Shown: piece after piece, positions 1 to 9,416 of the stretch | Layout: each line of letters opens with the position of its first letter | Position numbering within the stretch: the first letter of the stretch is position 1 | NCBI GenBank assembly: GCA_947523045.1 | Contig: CANNUR010000008.1 | Location: 1-28,843 of the forward strand | Direction: 5' to 3' | Source of the DNA: an uncultured Prosthecobacter sp. | GTDB taxonomy: Bacteria; Verrucomicrobiota; Verrucomicrobiia; Verrucomicrobiales; Verrucomicrobiaceae | DNA length: 28,843 bases | Notes under the pieces: model-generated | The model's input: only the letters and a program-made list of their open reading frames with translations | Database searches by the model: none | What the model was told of the DNA's origin: nothing | Made by a program: the position numbers and the translations under genes

Positions 1-19
1 CATTTGTACAGCCAAATCT

Positions 20-48
20 TTGCGACCAGCCCCTCTAACCGCCATAAT
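20..48 (+). promoter_or_regulatory. Candidate sigma70-type promoter for the 142-5445 unit
   Basis: TTGCGA at 20-25 matches the -35 consensus at 4 of 6 positions. After a 17-nt spacer comes CATAAT at 43-48, which matches the -10 consensus at 5 of 6. The predicted start near 55 leaves a leader of roughly 85 nt before the ATG at 142. It lies in the only relatively AT-rich stretch before the gene. Pattern match only. Confidence 0.4.
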
Positions 49-141
49 CTCACCGGCTATTCATGCGTAAGCCCTGCCGACCAACCCGCTGTCGCCTAGG
101 TGAAAGAGCCTTTTGCGGGCGCCCGTTAGCCTTCCGATCCC

Positions 142-2994
142 ATGTCCAAACTCGCCTCTCTGCCCGCCACCTGTCTGGCTTTGCTGACCACCCCCGTGGT
201 GGGCGCGGCCGAGGCGGAATTTTTCGAGAAGCGCATCCGGCCGCTGCTCGTCGAGCACTGCACGGAATGCCATGGCGCCGACAAGCAGAAGGGCGGCCTG
301 CGCCTCGACCACCGGGGCGGCTGGCAGCGCGGTGGCGATTCCGGCCCGACCCTCGTGCCCGGCGATCCAGATGCCAGCCTGCTCTGGAAGGTCGTCAGCT
401 ACCAGGATCGCGACCTGAAGATGCCGCCGAAGCAAAAGCTCAGCGACCGCGACCTCGCCGACCTGCGCACCTGGATCGCCGACGGCGCCCATGATCCGCG
501 TGAGGACGTGCCCGCCGCCTCCACCATCGCCGGCTCCCCCCAGGTCGATGCCAGCTTCTGGTCCTTCCAACCGCCCGTGGCTCAGCCGCCCCCGGCGGTA
601 CGGCAGACCGACTGGCCGGCACGGCCTGTCGATCATTTCATCCTCGCCACGCTGGAGGAGAAGGGGCTGAAACCCGCGCCCGACGCCGATCCGCGTGCGC
701 TCACGCGCCGCCTCAGCTTCGATCTCACCGGCCTGCCCCCCAGCCAGGAGCAGGTCGAGGGCCTTGCCAGTGGCAAGCTCCGCTACGAGGCCCTGGTCGA
801 CAGCCTGCTCGCCAGTCCGGCCTTTGCGGAACGCTGGACCTCGCACTTCATGGATCTGACCCGCTTCGCCGAGTCCTCCGGCGGCGGTCGCTCCCTGCCC
901 TTCAAGGACGCCTGGCGCTTCCGCGATTACCTGCTGGAAAGCCTGCGCGACAACGCGCCGGTCGACCGCATGATCCGCGAAATGGTCGCCGGCGACCTGC
1001 TGCCCTTCCGCGACAGCGCCGAGCGACGGCGCCAGCTCACCGCCACCGGCTTCCTCGCGCTCGGACCGACCAACTACGAGGAGCAGGACAAGCAGATGCT
1101 GCGCATGGACATCGTCGACGAGCAGCTCGACACAATTGGCAAGTCCTTCCTCGGCATGACGATCGGCTGCGCGCGCTGCCACGACCACAAGTTCGACCCG
1201 ATCTCGACGCGCGATTACTATGCCCTGGCCGGCATCCTGCGCAGTACGCAGACCCTGAAAAACTACACGGACAACGTCGCCCACTGGATCGACACCCCCC
1301 TGCCCTACGACGGCGAGTTGGAGGCACAGGTGCAGGCCAAGGAAAAGCGACTGGCGGAGCTCAGGGCCGAACAGGCGAAGCTCAAGAATGAACTGCGCGA
1401 CCTCGGCGGCGCCAGCCTGCGCCGGCAAACGCGCATCGCCACGGCCGATCTGCCCGGAGTGGTGGTGGATGACGCACAGGCTCAGAAGGTCGGCGAATGG
1501 AAGACCTCGGTGCTGGTGAAACCCTTCATTGGTGAGGGCTATGTGCATGACAAGACGGGCGACGACGCGGAGCGCACGATCAGCTTCACGCCGAAGATCC
1601 CCGCCCCCGGCCGCTACGAGGTGCGCGTCGCCTTCATCGGCGGCCCCGACCGCGCCGGTCGCGTGCAGGCCGATATCCTGCATGCCGACGGCGAGGAAAC
1701 TGTGTTCTTCTCCGAGACCACCGCCGAGATGGAGGGCCTGCAGTTTGCCAGCCTCGGCACCTGGCGCTTTGAGGCGAACGGCCAGGGCTTTGTGCAGATC
1801 ACCAATGCCGGCGCCGACGGCGTCGTCACGATCGACGCCGTGCAGTTCCTGGCCGAGGGCGTCAACGCCACGCCGGCGCTGGCGACCGGCAAGGCCGGCG
1901 ACGCCGAAAAGCGCGTCAAGGCCCGCCTCGCCGAGGTGCAGCAGCAGATCACGGAAACCGAGAAGACCGGCCCCAGCCGCGCGGAAGTGATGTCGGTCAG
2001 CGAAGACAGCCAGCCCGAGGACGCGCGCGTGCACATCCGCGGCAGCATCCGCAACCTCGGCGCGCCGGTGCCGCGCGGCTTCATCCAGGCCGCCCTCAAG
2101 GGACCGGCCCCGGCCATCCCCGCCGACCAGAGCGGTCGCCTGCAGCTCGCCGAATGGCTGACCGCCCGCGATCAGCCGCTCACCGCCCGCGTCTTCGTCA
2201 ACCGCGTCTGGCAGTGTCTGTTCGGCACCGGCCTCGTGCGCAGCAGCGACAACTTTGGCGTCACCGGCGAGGCGCCCTCGCATCCGCAACTGCTCGACGA
2301 CCTCGCCGTGCGCTTCATGGAGGAGGGCTGGAACCTCAAGCGCCTGGTCAAGGAACTCGTCATGAGCCGCACCTACCGCATGAGCAGCGAGGGACCGGCC
2401 GCCGAGAGCGATCCCGACAACCGCCTGCTCGCGCACATGAACCGCAAGCGCCTCGACGCTGAATGCCTGCGCGACGCCATGCTCGCCGGTGCCGGCACCC
2501 TGGAGACCCCCTGGGGCGGCCCCAACGTCGCCGACGCCAAGGCGGTCGACTCCAACGACACCGGCGTGCAGAACCTCGAGTACAATCACCCCTTCAACGA
2601 CCGCCGCCGCAGCGTCTACACCGCCGCCTTCCGCAACGTTCGCCACCCGCTGTTCGAGGTCTTCGACTTTGCCGACATCAACCAGCCGCTCGCCCAGCGT
2701 ACCACCAGCACCATCGCCCCGCAGGCGCTGTACCTGATGAACCACCCGCAGGTCATCGAGATGGCGCGCGCCGCCGCGGACCGCCTGCCCCTGGACGGCC
2801 CGCGCGATAGCGCCCTGCGCGCGGCCTGGCGACTCGCCCTCAGCCGCGATCCCGACGTCCAGGAACTGACCCTGGCCCGCGATTATCTCGATGGCGCCGT
2901 GTCCGGCAACGACGGCCCCGAGCAGGTGCGCGACGCCTGGGCGCGGCTGATCCAAACCCTGTGGGCCACACCCGAGTTCCGTTTCCTGCACTGA
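142..2994 (+). CDS. Secreted PSCyt1-DUF1549-DUF1553 protein with inserted golvesin/xanthan-lyase-like domain
   Basis: The protein has 950 residues. A hydrophobic N-terminus ending near residue 24 looks like a signal peptide. A cytochrome-c-like PSCyt1 domain follows, with CTECH at 40-44 and a possible axial Met in the MPP motif at 95. The DUF1549 domain (about 150-360) holds a second heme-type motif, CARCH, at 343-347. A beta-rich segment at about 439-573 resembles golvesin/xanthan lyase carbohydrate-binding-like domains. DUF1553 fills about 665-950. This architecture is typical of Planctomycetota and Verrucomicrobiota; its reaction is unknown, and a periplasmic or surface redox role on polysaccharide is inferred from such neighbours. 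No DUF1501 partner is adjacent, which is unusual; two Gfo/Idh/MocA oxidoreductases follow instead. The ATG at 142 is preferred because it starts directly on the signal peptide. Confidence 0.93.
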   Translation: MSKLASLPATCLALLTTPVVGAAEAEFFEKRIRPLLVEHCTECHGADKQKGGLRLDHRGGWQRGGDSGPTLVPGDPDASLLWKVVSYQDRDLKMPPKQKLSDRDLADLRTWIADGAHDPREDVPAASTIAGSPQVDASFWSFQPPVAQPPPAVRQTDWPARPVDHFILATLEEKGLKPAPDADPRALTRRLSFDLTGLPPSQEQVEGLASGKLRYEALVDSLLASPAFAERWTSHFMDLTRFAESSGGGRSLPFKDAWRFRDYLLESLRDNAPVDRMIREMVAGDLLPFRDSAERRRQLTATGFLALGPTNYEEQDKQMLRMDIVDEQLDTIGKSFLGMTIGCARCHDHKFDPISTRDYYALAGILRSTQTLKNYTDNVAHWIDTPLPYDGELEAQVQAKEKRLAELRAEQAKLKNELRDLGGASLRRQTRIATADLPGVVVDDAQAQKVGEWKTSVLVKPFIGEGYVHDKTGDDAERTISFTPKIPAPGRYEVRVAFIGGPDRAGRVQADILHADGEETVFFSETTAEMEGLQFASLGTWRFEANGQGFVQITNAGADGVVTIDAVQFLAEGVNATPALATGKAGDAEKRVKARLAEVQQQITETEKTGPSRAEVMSVSEDSQPEDARVHIRGSIRNLGAPVPRGFIQAALKGPAPAIPADQSGRLQLAEWLTARDQPLTARVFVNRVWQCLFGTGLVRSSDNFGVTGEAPSHPQLLDDLAVRFMEEGWNLKRLVKELVMSRTYRMSSEGPAAESDPDNRLLAHMNRKRLDAECLRDAMLAGAGTLETPWGGPNVADAKAVDSNDTGVQNLEYNHPFNDRRRSVYTAAFRNVRHPLFEVFDFADINQPLAQRTTSTIAPQALYLMNHPQVIEMARAAADRLPLDGPRDSALRAAWRLALSRDPDVQELTLARDYLDGAVSGNDGPEQVRDAWARLIQTLWATPEFRFLH

Positions 2995-3068
2995 TCGCCG
3001 GGACGATGCGGTGGGATTTGCGGGCGCCTGAAAGGTCGTCCATGGTGCCGGCGATTTCCTCTCTTCCT

Positions 3069-4358
3069 ATGTCCCCGTCTTCCATGACCCGCCGTGACTT
3101 TTCCCGCACCGCCGGCAGTGCCGCCGTGATCACCGCCGCCACCACCCTGCGCGCCCAGCAGAAGGCGGATTCCCAGGAAACCCTGCGCATCGGCCTGGTC
3201 GGCTGCGGCGGGCGCGGCACGGGCGCGGCAGCCCAGGCGCTCGGCGCGGAATACAACGGCAAACTCGTCGCCATGGCCGATGTCGACGCCGGCCAGATTG
3301 AGCGCAGCATCAGCAGCCTGACGCAGAAGTTCCCCGACCGGGTCGACGTCAAGCCGGACAAGCAGTTCATCGGCCTCGATGCCTATCAGAAGCTGATCGA
3401 CTGCGGCGTCGACGTCGTCCTGCTTGCCAGCCCGCCCGGCTTCCGTCCCATGCACCTCATGGCCGCGGTCGATGCCGGCAAGCACATCTTTGCCGAAAAA
3501 CCCATGGCCGTCGACACCATCGGCTATCACCTCGCCATGGCCGCGGTGAACAAGGCCAAGGAAAAGAAGATCAACATCGTCGCCGGCTTCTGCTGGCGCT
3601 ACAGCCCCTCGCGTCAGGAAGCCTTCGGTCGCGCCCTCGGCGGCGACATCGGCAAGATCACCAGCGTCTACTCCACGTACCACACCGGCCCGGTCAAGCC
3701 GATGCCGCCGGCCAGCGCCCGCACACCGGAGATGAGCGACGTCGAATGGCAGGTGCGCAACTGGTACAACTTCTCCTGGCTCAGCGGTGACAGCCTCGTC
3801 GAGCAGGCCGTGCACAGCGTCGACAAGATCTGCTGGGCCATGGGCGACAAGCCGCCGCAATCCTGCATCGGCACCGGCGGCCGCCAGATCCCCGCCGAGG
3901 GCGGCAACATCTTCGATCACTTCCACGCCGCCTACGAGTGGGAGAACGGTGTCATCTGCAACATGGCCTCACGCCAAATCAAGGGCTGCCAGGGCAACAA
4001 CCAGGACATCATCCGCGGTGAAAAGGGCGTGCTCGTCATCGGCAAGGGCGGCGCCCCGTTCATCGACGGCCCCAAGCGCTGGCGCTTCCGCGGCGAGGAA
4101 AAGAACATGTACGACCTCGAGCATGAGGCCCTGTTCAACGCCATCCGCAAGGGCGAGGTCATCAATGACGGCGACCGCATGATGCTCTCCACCCTGGTCG
4201 GCATCATGGGCCGCGAGGCCGCCTACACTGGCCAGCTCATCACCTGGCAACAGATGCTCGACTGCAAGCAGGACCTCGCCCCCGACACGCTGAAGTGGGG
4301 CGACAGCTTCCAGCCCACACCCATGCCCCTGCCCGGCGTCACCAAGTTCGTCCTCTAA
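3069..4358 (+). CDS. Tat-exported Gfo/Idh/MocA family oxidoreductase
   Basis: This is an NAD(P)-dependent sugar dehydrogenase-like protein of 429 residues from the ATG at 3069. A second in-frame ATG at 3084 would give 424 residues. The N-terminus carries a twin-arginine motif (TRRDF) followed by a short hydrophobic stretch, so export of a folded, cofactor-loaded enzyme is likely. A Rossmann motif (GLVGCGGRGTG) and the family EKP motif (FAEKPM) are present, then the C-terminal alpha/beta domain. The same frame is open upstream to 2961, but that would overlap the preceding gene and bury the Tat signal, so I reject that start. It lies 74 bp after the PSCyt1 gene, probably in the same transcript. 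The leader is pyrimidine-rich with no Shine-Dalgarno sequence. The substrate cannot be told; relatives act on inositols, keto-sugars or glycosides. Confidence 0.92.
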   Translation: MSPSSMTRRDFSRTAGSAAVITAATTLRAQQKADSQETLRIGLVGCGGRGTGAAAQALGAEYNGKLVAMADVDAGQIERSISSLTQKFPDRVDVKPDKQFIGLDAYQKLIDCGVDVVLLASPPGFRPMHLMAAVDAGKHIFAEKPMAVDTIGYHLAMAAVNKAKEKKINIVAGFCWRYSPSRQEAFGRALGGDIGKITSVYSTYHTGPVKPMPPASARTPEMSDVEWQVRNWYNFSWLSGDSLVEQAVHSVDKICWAMGDKPPQSCIGTGGRQIPAEGGNIFDHFHAAYEWENGVICNMASRQIKGCQGNNQDIIRGEKGVLVIGKGGAPFIDGPKRWRFRGEEKNMYDLEHEALFNAIRKGEVINDGDRMMLSTLVGIMGREAAYTGQLITWQQMLDCKQDLAPDTLKWGDSFQPTPMPLPGVTKFVL

Positions 4359-4364
4359 TCCCTC

Positions 4365-4392
4365 TTTTCCCTTCTTCCTTTTCCCTTCTTCC
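4365..4392 (+). repeat. Perfect 14-nt tandem polypyrimidine repeat before a start codon
   Basis: TTTTCCCTTCTTCC occurs twice back to back (4365-4378 and 4379-4392) in the 46-bp spacer between the two oxidoreductase genes. It ends 12 nt before the ATG at 4405, where a Shine-Dalgarno sequence would be expected. There is no purine-rich ribosome-binding site here. It may serve as a ribosomal protein S1-type enhancer or be a slippage product. Confidence 0.85.
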
Positions 4393-4404
4393 TTGTCTTA
4401 CCCC

Positions 4405-5445
4405 ATGAGCAAAAAATACAACGTCGGTATCATCGGTTACGGCTGGGCGGCCACCGCCCACATTGAAGCCATCAACGCCACCAAGCAGGCCCAGGTCACC
4501 GCCATCTACTCCTCGCGCCCGCTCGACAGTGCGGAACTCAGCGCCAAGCACGGCGGCACCATCAAGGCCTACCAGGACGTCGATGCCATGCTCGCCGACC
4601 CGGACATCCACGTCGTCGACATCACCAGCTACCCGAGCCAGCACCGCAATCAGGCGGTCGCCGCCGCCAACGCCAAGAAGCACATCATCCTGGAGAAGCC
4701 GATGGCCAACTCGCTGCAGGAAGTGCGCGAAATCGCCGCCGCCGCCGCCGCCAACGGCGTCAAGGGCTGCGTCTGCTTCGAGTGCCGCTTCTCCGGCCAG
4801 TTTCAGTCGACCAAGGCCATCATCGACCAGGGCCTGCTTGGCGACCTCCATTATGGTGAGGTCGACTACTACCACGGCATCGGCCCGTGGTACGGCCAGT
4901 TCCGCTGGAACATCGGCAAGAAGGACGGCGGCAGCGCCCTGCTCACCGCCGGCTGCCACGCGCTTGACGCCCTGCTCATGGTCATGGGCGGCGAGGTCGA
5001 AAGCGTCACCAGCTTCAGCACGAAGTCGAAGAGCGAGATCTTCGCCCCCTACGAGTACGACACCACCAGCGTCACGCTGGTGAAGTTCAAGAACGGCGCC
5101 GTCGGCAAGACCGCCGCCGTCGTCGACTGCCTGCAGCCCTACTACTTCCACACCCACCTCGTCGGCAGCCAAGGCAGCCTGCTCGACAACAAGCTGCACT
5201 CGAACAAGATCAAGACCGACAAGAAAGCCTGGGGCAGCCTGTCGATGTCGATGCTCGATTCCGGCGACGTCAACGACCACCCCTACCAGCATCAGTTCCA
5301 GGCCTTCTTCGACGCCCTCGACGAAGGCAAGGACATGCCGCTGACCAGCTTCCCCGAGTCGCTGCGCAGCTTCGAGGTCATCTTCGCCTCCGACCGCAGC
5401 GCCGAGCTCGGCGGCAAGCCGGTGCGCATCAGCGAGCTTGGTTGA
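4405..5445 (+). CDS. Cytosolic Gfo/Idh/MocA family oxidoreductase
   Basis: A 346-residue NAD(P)-binding oxidoreductase with no export signal. The Rossmann motif GIIGYGWAATAH lies right at the N-terminus and the EKP motif appears as LEKPMAN near residue 95. The C-terminal part contains the family's substrate-domain features, including a GCHALD segment (family-type catalytic His). I chose the ATG at 4405 over the in-frame TTG at 4393 because the Rossmann strand begins immediately after it and the TTG lies at the edge of the polypyrimidine repeat. It follows the Tat-exported paralogue by 46 bp and precedes a strong terminator, so it is the last gene of the unit. Pairing of an exported and a cytosolic member suggests sequential steps on one sugar, which is inference. 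Confidence 0.92.
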   Translation: MSKKYNVGIIGYGWAATAHIEAINATKQAQVTAIYSSRPLDSAELSAKHGGTIKAYQDVDAMLADPDIHVVDITSYPSQHRNQAVAAANAKKHIILEKPMANSLQEVREIAAAAAANGVKGCVCFECRFSGQFQSTKAIIDQGLLGDLHYGEVDYYHGIGPWYGQFRWNIGKKDGGSALLTAGCHALDALLMVMGGEVESVTSFSTKSKSEIFAPYEYDTTSVTLVKFKNGAVGKTAAVVDCLQPYYFHTHLVGSQGSLLDNKLHSNKIKTDKKAWGSLSMSMLDSGDVNDHPYQHQFQAFFDALDEGKDMPLTSFPESLRSFEVIFASDRSAELGGKPVRISELG

Positions 5446-5462
5446 GTCTCACCCATCCCCAC

Positions 5463-5494
5463 GCCCGGGCCGGTTCGCCGGTCCGGGCTTTTTT
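5463..5494 (+). terminator. Strong intrinsic terminator
   Basis: An 11-bp stem (5463-5473 with 5478-5488, one G-T pair) closes a TTCG tetraloop and is followed by six T residues at 5489-5494. It starts 18 nt after the upstream stop codon. The T tract is only on the plus side, so it ends the 142-5445 transcript rather than the convergent Nudix gene. Confidence 0.93.
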
Positions 5495-5500
5495 GTGCCC

Positions 5501-6019
5501 TCAGGCTTGGCGGAGCAACTCCACCGCCCGGCGGTTCGAGGCAAAGGCGAAGTCGAGCGCCAGCGCTTCCTCCGGTGCCAGCCAGACGATCTCCGCCACC
5601 TCCTCCGGATCAGGGCGAGTCATCGGCGAGCCCTCGACCTGCGCCAGGTAAAAGAGGTCGAGCGTCGGCCAGAGGTAGTCCTGAAACCAGTAGTCGTTCG
5701 GCAGCGTCGCCAGGTGCCGGAAGGCCGAAGGAGCCAACGCCAGCCCGGTTTCTTCGGCCATCTCACGCGCCGCGGCCTGTTCGCCGGTCTCGCCCGGCTC
5801 AATCACCCCGCCCGGCAGGCTCCAGCGCCCGAGCCCGGGTTCATGGGCGCGGCGACACACCAGCAAGCGACCCGCCCCGTCGCGCACGAGGGCCACCGCC
5901 GCCGGAAACGGCGTGATGAAGTGTCGGTACCCGCAGGCGCGGCAGACGAACTCGCGCGGCCCTGCCGCCGGCAGATCGGAACCGCCGCAGCGGCTGCAAT
6001 GCCGGTAGGGATTCGTCAT
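5501..6019 (-). CDS. Nudix hydrolase with N-terminal zinc ribbon
   Basis: This 172-residue protein hydrolyses a nucleoside diphosphate linked to another group; the exact substrate is unknown. A four-cysteine zinc ribbon (C8, C11, C26, C29) leads the protein. The full Nudix signature follows at 71-93 (G, five residues, E77, seven residues, R85-E86, then E89-E90 and G92), so the metal-binding glutamates are present. The ribbon-plus-Nudix arrangement resembles a shortened NudC/NADH-pyrophosphatase-like protein, but the NudC N-terminal domain is absent. It converges on the oxidoreductase unit and begins 42 bp beyond the typA stop, so it probably shares strand context but lies downstream of typA in the same direction. 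Confidence 0.9.
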   Translation of the reverse strand: MTNPYRHCSRCGGSDLPAAGPREFVCRACGYRHFITPFPAAVALVRDGAGRLLVCRRAHEPGLGRWSLPGGVIEPGETGEQAAAREMAEETGLALAPSAFRHLATLPNDYWFQDYLWPTLDLFYLAQVEGSPMTRPDPEEVAEIVWLAPEEALALDFAFASNRRAVELLRQA

Positions 6020-6061
6020 GCCGTTGGAAGCTTCCGTTGCGGGGCGGTCCCGCCCCTGCCC

Positions 6062-7906
<1,845 letters not shown>

Positions 7907-7932
7907 GAGGGAACAGGGGGAGGGGGGCGCAG

Positions 7933-7960
7933 AGACTAGCAGCTTTCCCCCCGATGGCAA
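7933..7960 (-). promoter_or_regulatory. Candidate typA promoter
   Basis: On the minus strand TTGCCA (7955-7960, 5 of 6 to the -35 consensus) is followed after 16 nt by TAGTCT (7933-7938) with an upstream TGC that could act as an extended -10. The predicted start would be about 20 nt from the ATG at 7906. Pattern match only. Confidence 0.3.
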
Positions 7961-8071
7961 ACGGGCGTTTTGTCACACGCAAAGGCAGGCTTGGAGCGCA
8001 TGGCAGGCAAGAAGCCCCCGCCCCCAAGCCGCACCCCCGGATGACCTCACGCGTCCAAGGGAGCGGTCATA

Positions 8072-8092
8072 GACGGCGCTATAACGCCCGTC
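8072..8092. repeat. Bulged hairpin between typA and the VOC gene
   Basis: GACGGCG at 8072-8078 pairs with the segment at 8085-8092 around a CTATAA loop, with one bulged C. It lies beyond the stop of the minus-strand VOC gene, inside the 248-bp spacer 7907-8154. There is no T tract, so a terminator role is uncertain. I see no gene in this spacer. Confidence 0.35.
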
Positions 8093-8154
8093 GGGGCTCG
8101 CCGCCGAGGCGCTGTCAATCCACGCTGAGATGGCCATCGGCTCCTCCAGCACGG

Positions 8155-8646
8155 TTACACCTCGCTCAGCAGCGATTGCAGGTCGAGCGGCCGGGTGTGC
8201 ATCGCCAGATCGCCCTCGGGTGTGCGCGGCCAGTTGGCCTGGGGACGATCCCAGTACAGTTCAACGCCGTTCTGGTCGGGATCGCGCAGGTAGAGCGCCT
8301 CGCTGACGCCGTGATCGCTGGCACCATCGAGGGCAATGCCCGCCTGCCTCAGGCGCCGCAGCGCATCGGCGAGCGCCGCCCGGGTCGGATAGAGAATCGC
8401 CAGATGGAAAAGCCCCGTGCTGCCGGCCGGCGGTGGCGAGCCGCCCAGGCTCTCCCAGGTGTTGAGCCCGATGTGATGGTGGTAGCCACCCGCCGAAACA
8501 AAGGCGGCGCCGGGACCATAGCGTTGGGTCAGCTGAAAACCCAGCACGCCACAGTAAAAACCCAGCGCACGCTCCAGGTCGGCGACCTTGAGATGCACAT
8601 GACCGATGGCGACCTTCGGGTCGATGGGGTGAGGATTCCGGTTCAT
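8155..8646 (-). CDS. VOC family protein, catechol-2,3-dioxygenase-like (CatE N-domain type)
   Basis: A 163-residue vicinal-oxygen-chelate protein. The first beta-alpha-beta module starts at GHVHL with a candidate metal ligand H18. A second ligand lies in the HHHIGLNTW segment, which is characteristic of the Bacillus CatE-like group, and the third is the Glu of the NGVELYWD motif near the end. These members bind Fe or Mn and act as dioxygenases or related enzymes, but the substrate here is unknown. It is about half the length of the two-module CatE proteins, so it may work as a dimer. The start at 8646 fits the domain; an upstream in-frame ATG at 8691 would add 15 residues with no similarity I recognise. 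Confidence 0.87.
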   Translation of the reverse strand: MNRNPHPIDPKVAIGHVHLKVADLERALGFYCGVLGFQLTQRYGPGAAFVSAGGYHHHIGLNTWESLGGSPPPAGSTGLFHLAILYPTRAALADALRRLRQAGIALDGASDHGVSEALYLRDPDQNGVELYWDRPQANWPRTPEGDLAMHTRPLDLQSLLSEV

Positions 8647-8784
8647 CGCTTCAAAGAGAATATCATGGATCTGGCTGCCCACCGCTCGCAACTGCCGGTT
8701 TTGCGAGCATCCAGCGCCATTCCCGCCTCTTTTGCGTAGGGTTCGACGCCTGGGACGCTCTTTTCGACGCCGCAGCCCCTGGGC

Positions 8785-8809
8785 GCGAGCTTGGTGTCAG
8801 CCTGCTCGC
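8785..8809. repeat. Intergenic hairpin (possible element C of a repeat family)
   Basis: GCGAGC (8785-8790) and GCTCGC (8804-8809) form perfect 6-bp arms around a 13-nt loop. The 12-mer GAGCTTGGTGTC at 8787-8798 recurs exactly at 15006-15017 inside another intergenic hairpin. It lies in the 263-bp gene-free spacer 8647-8909. Confidence 0.45.
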
Positions 8810-8863
8810 TCTGGGCCGGTGAGTCGCCACACCCCATCTGCGCATCGGCGGACCTTGTGGGTT

Positions 8864-8879
8864 TCCGGTGGAGACCGGA
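8864..8879 (-). repeat. Small hairpin downstream of hisI
   Basis: TCCGGT (8864-8869) pairs with ACCGGA (8874-8879) around a 4-nt loop, 31 nt beyond the hisI stop on the minus strand. There is no T tract. It could be a weak or Rho-assisted terminator, but the sequence alone does not show it. Confidence 0.35.
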
Positions 8880-8909
8880 CGAGGCGACAGAGCGACGGAG
8901 GGCCCGCGC

Positions 8910-9329
8910 CTACTTCATCGCCAGTCGCACGGTACCGTCCTCGGCGGTGCCGTCGATGCGGCGGTAGAAGCAGGTGCTGCGCTTGGTGTGACAGCAGCCG
9001 CCGCCGCGCTGGTGCACGCGCAGGACGAGGGCGTCCTGGTCGCAGTCGGTCGAAATCTCGACGATTTCCTGGAACTCGCCGCTGGTGGCGCCTTTGTGCC
9101 AGAGTTGCTGGCGGCTGCGGCTGTAGTACACGGCCTGGCCGAGCTGCAGGGTCTGGCGCAGGGACTCGGCATTCATGTAGGCGAGCATGAGCGGCGCCCC
9201 GGTGTCGGCATCCACCGCCATGGCCGGGATGAGGCCGTGCTCGTCGAACTTCGGGGCAAAGGCCAAACCTTGCTCGACGCTCTCTTTCGAGTCGCGCCCG
9301 GCGAACTGGAGGGGGGACGTGCTGGACAT
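8910..9329 (-). CDS. hisI: Phosphoribosyl-AMP cyclohydrolase
   Basis: HisI opens the adenine ring of phosphoribosyl-AMP, the third step of histidine biosynthesis, in the cytosol. The 139-residue length fits the stand-alone enzyme without a fused HisE domain. The Mg-binding motif STDCDQD (D95, D97, D99, with C96) and the zinc cysteines in the CCHTKRSTCFYR segment (C113, C120) are all present. The ATG at 9329 was chosen because the long open frame upstream is antisense to tmk. No other his gene is in the window, so the pathway is dispersed here. It is divergent from tmk across an 87-bp spacer. Confidence 0.96.
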   Translation of the reverse strand: MSSTSPLQFAGRDSKESVEQGLAFAPKFDEHGLIPAMAVDADTGAPLMLAYMNAESLRQTLQLGQAVYYSRSRQQLWHKGATSGEFQEIVEISTDCDQDALVLRVHQRGGGCCHTKRSTCFYRRIDGTAEDGTVRLAMK

Positions 9330-9416
9330 GACTTCCAGACGTAGCGTGCCGGGGCCAAAACGAAACTGCTTTTGTTCGACATCCGGTCGGCTCGCGCTAA
9401 AACACAGGACAACCCC

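Noticed and set aside
61..2991. A 976-codon stop-free frame on the minus strand opposite the first PSCyt1 gene
   Set aside because: It mirrors a gene with clear domains and signal peptide. Its translation is low-complexity Gly/Ala/Val/Glu-rich, as expected for the antisense of high-GC coding sequence.
2961..3068. Longer N-terminus for the Tat-type oxidoreductase
   Set aside because: It would overlap the previous gene by 34 bp and place the twin-arginine signal more than 40 residues inside the protein.
5978..6061. Possible RNA gene or attachment site near the Nudix-typA junction
   Set aside because: No tRNA-like cloverleaf, direct repeat or integrase was found; it is only the 42-bp spacer plus the Nudix N-terminus.
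7907..8154. Additional gene in the 248-bp spacer between typA and the VOC gene
   Set aside because: The open frames here are parts of longer antisense or shadow frames, and composition is irregular with homopolymer G and C runs.
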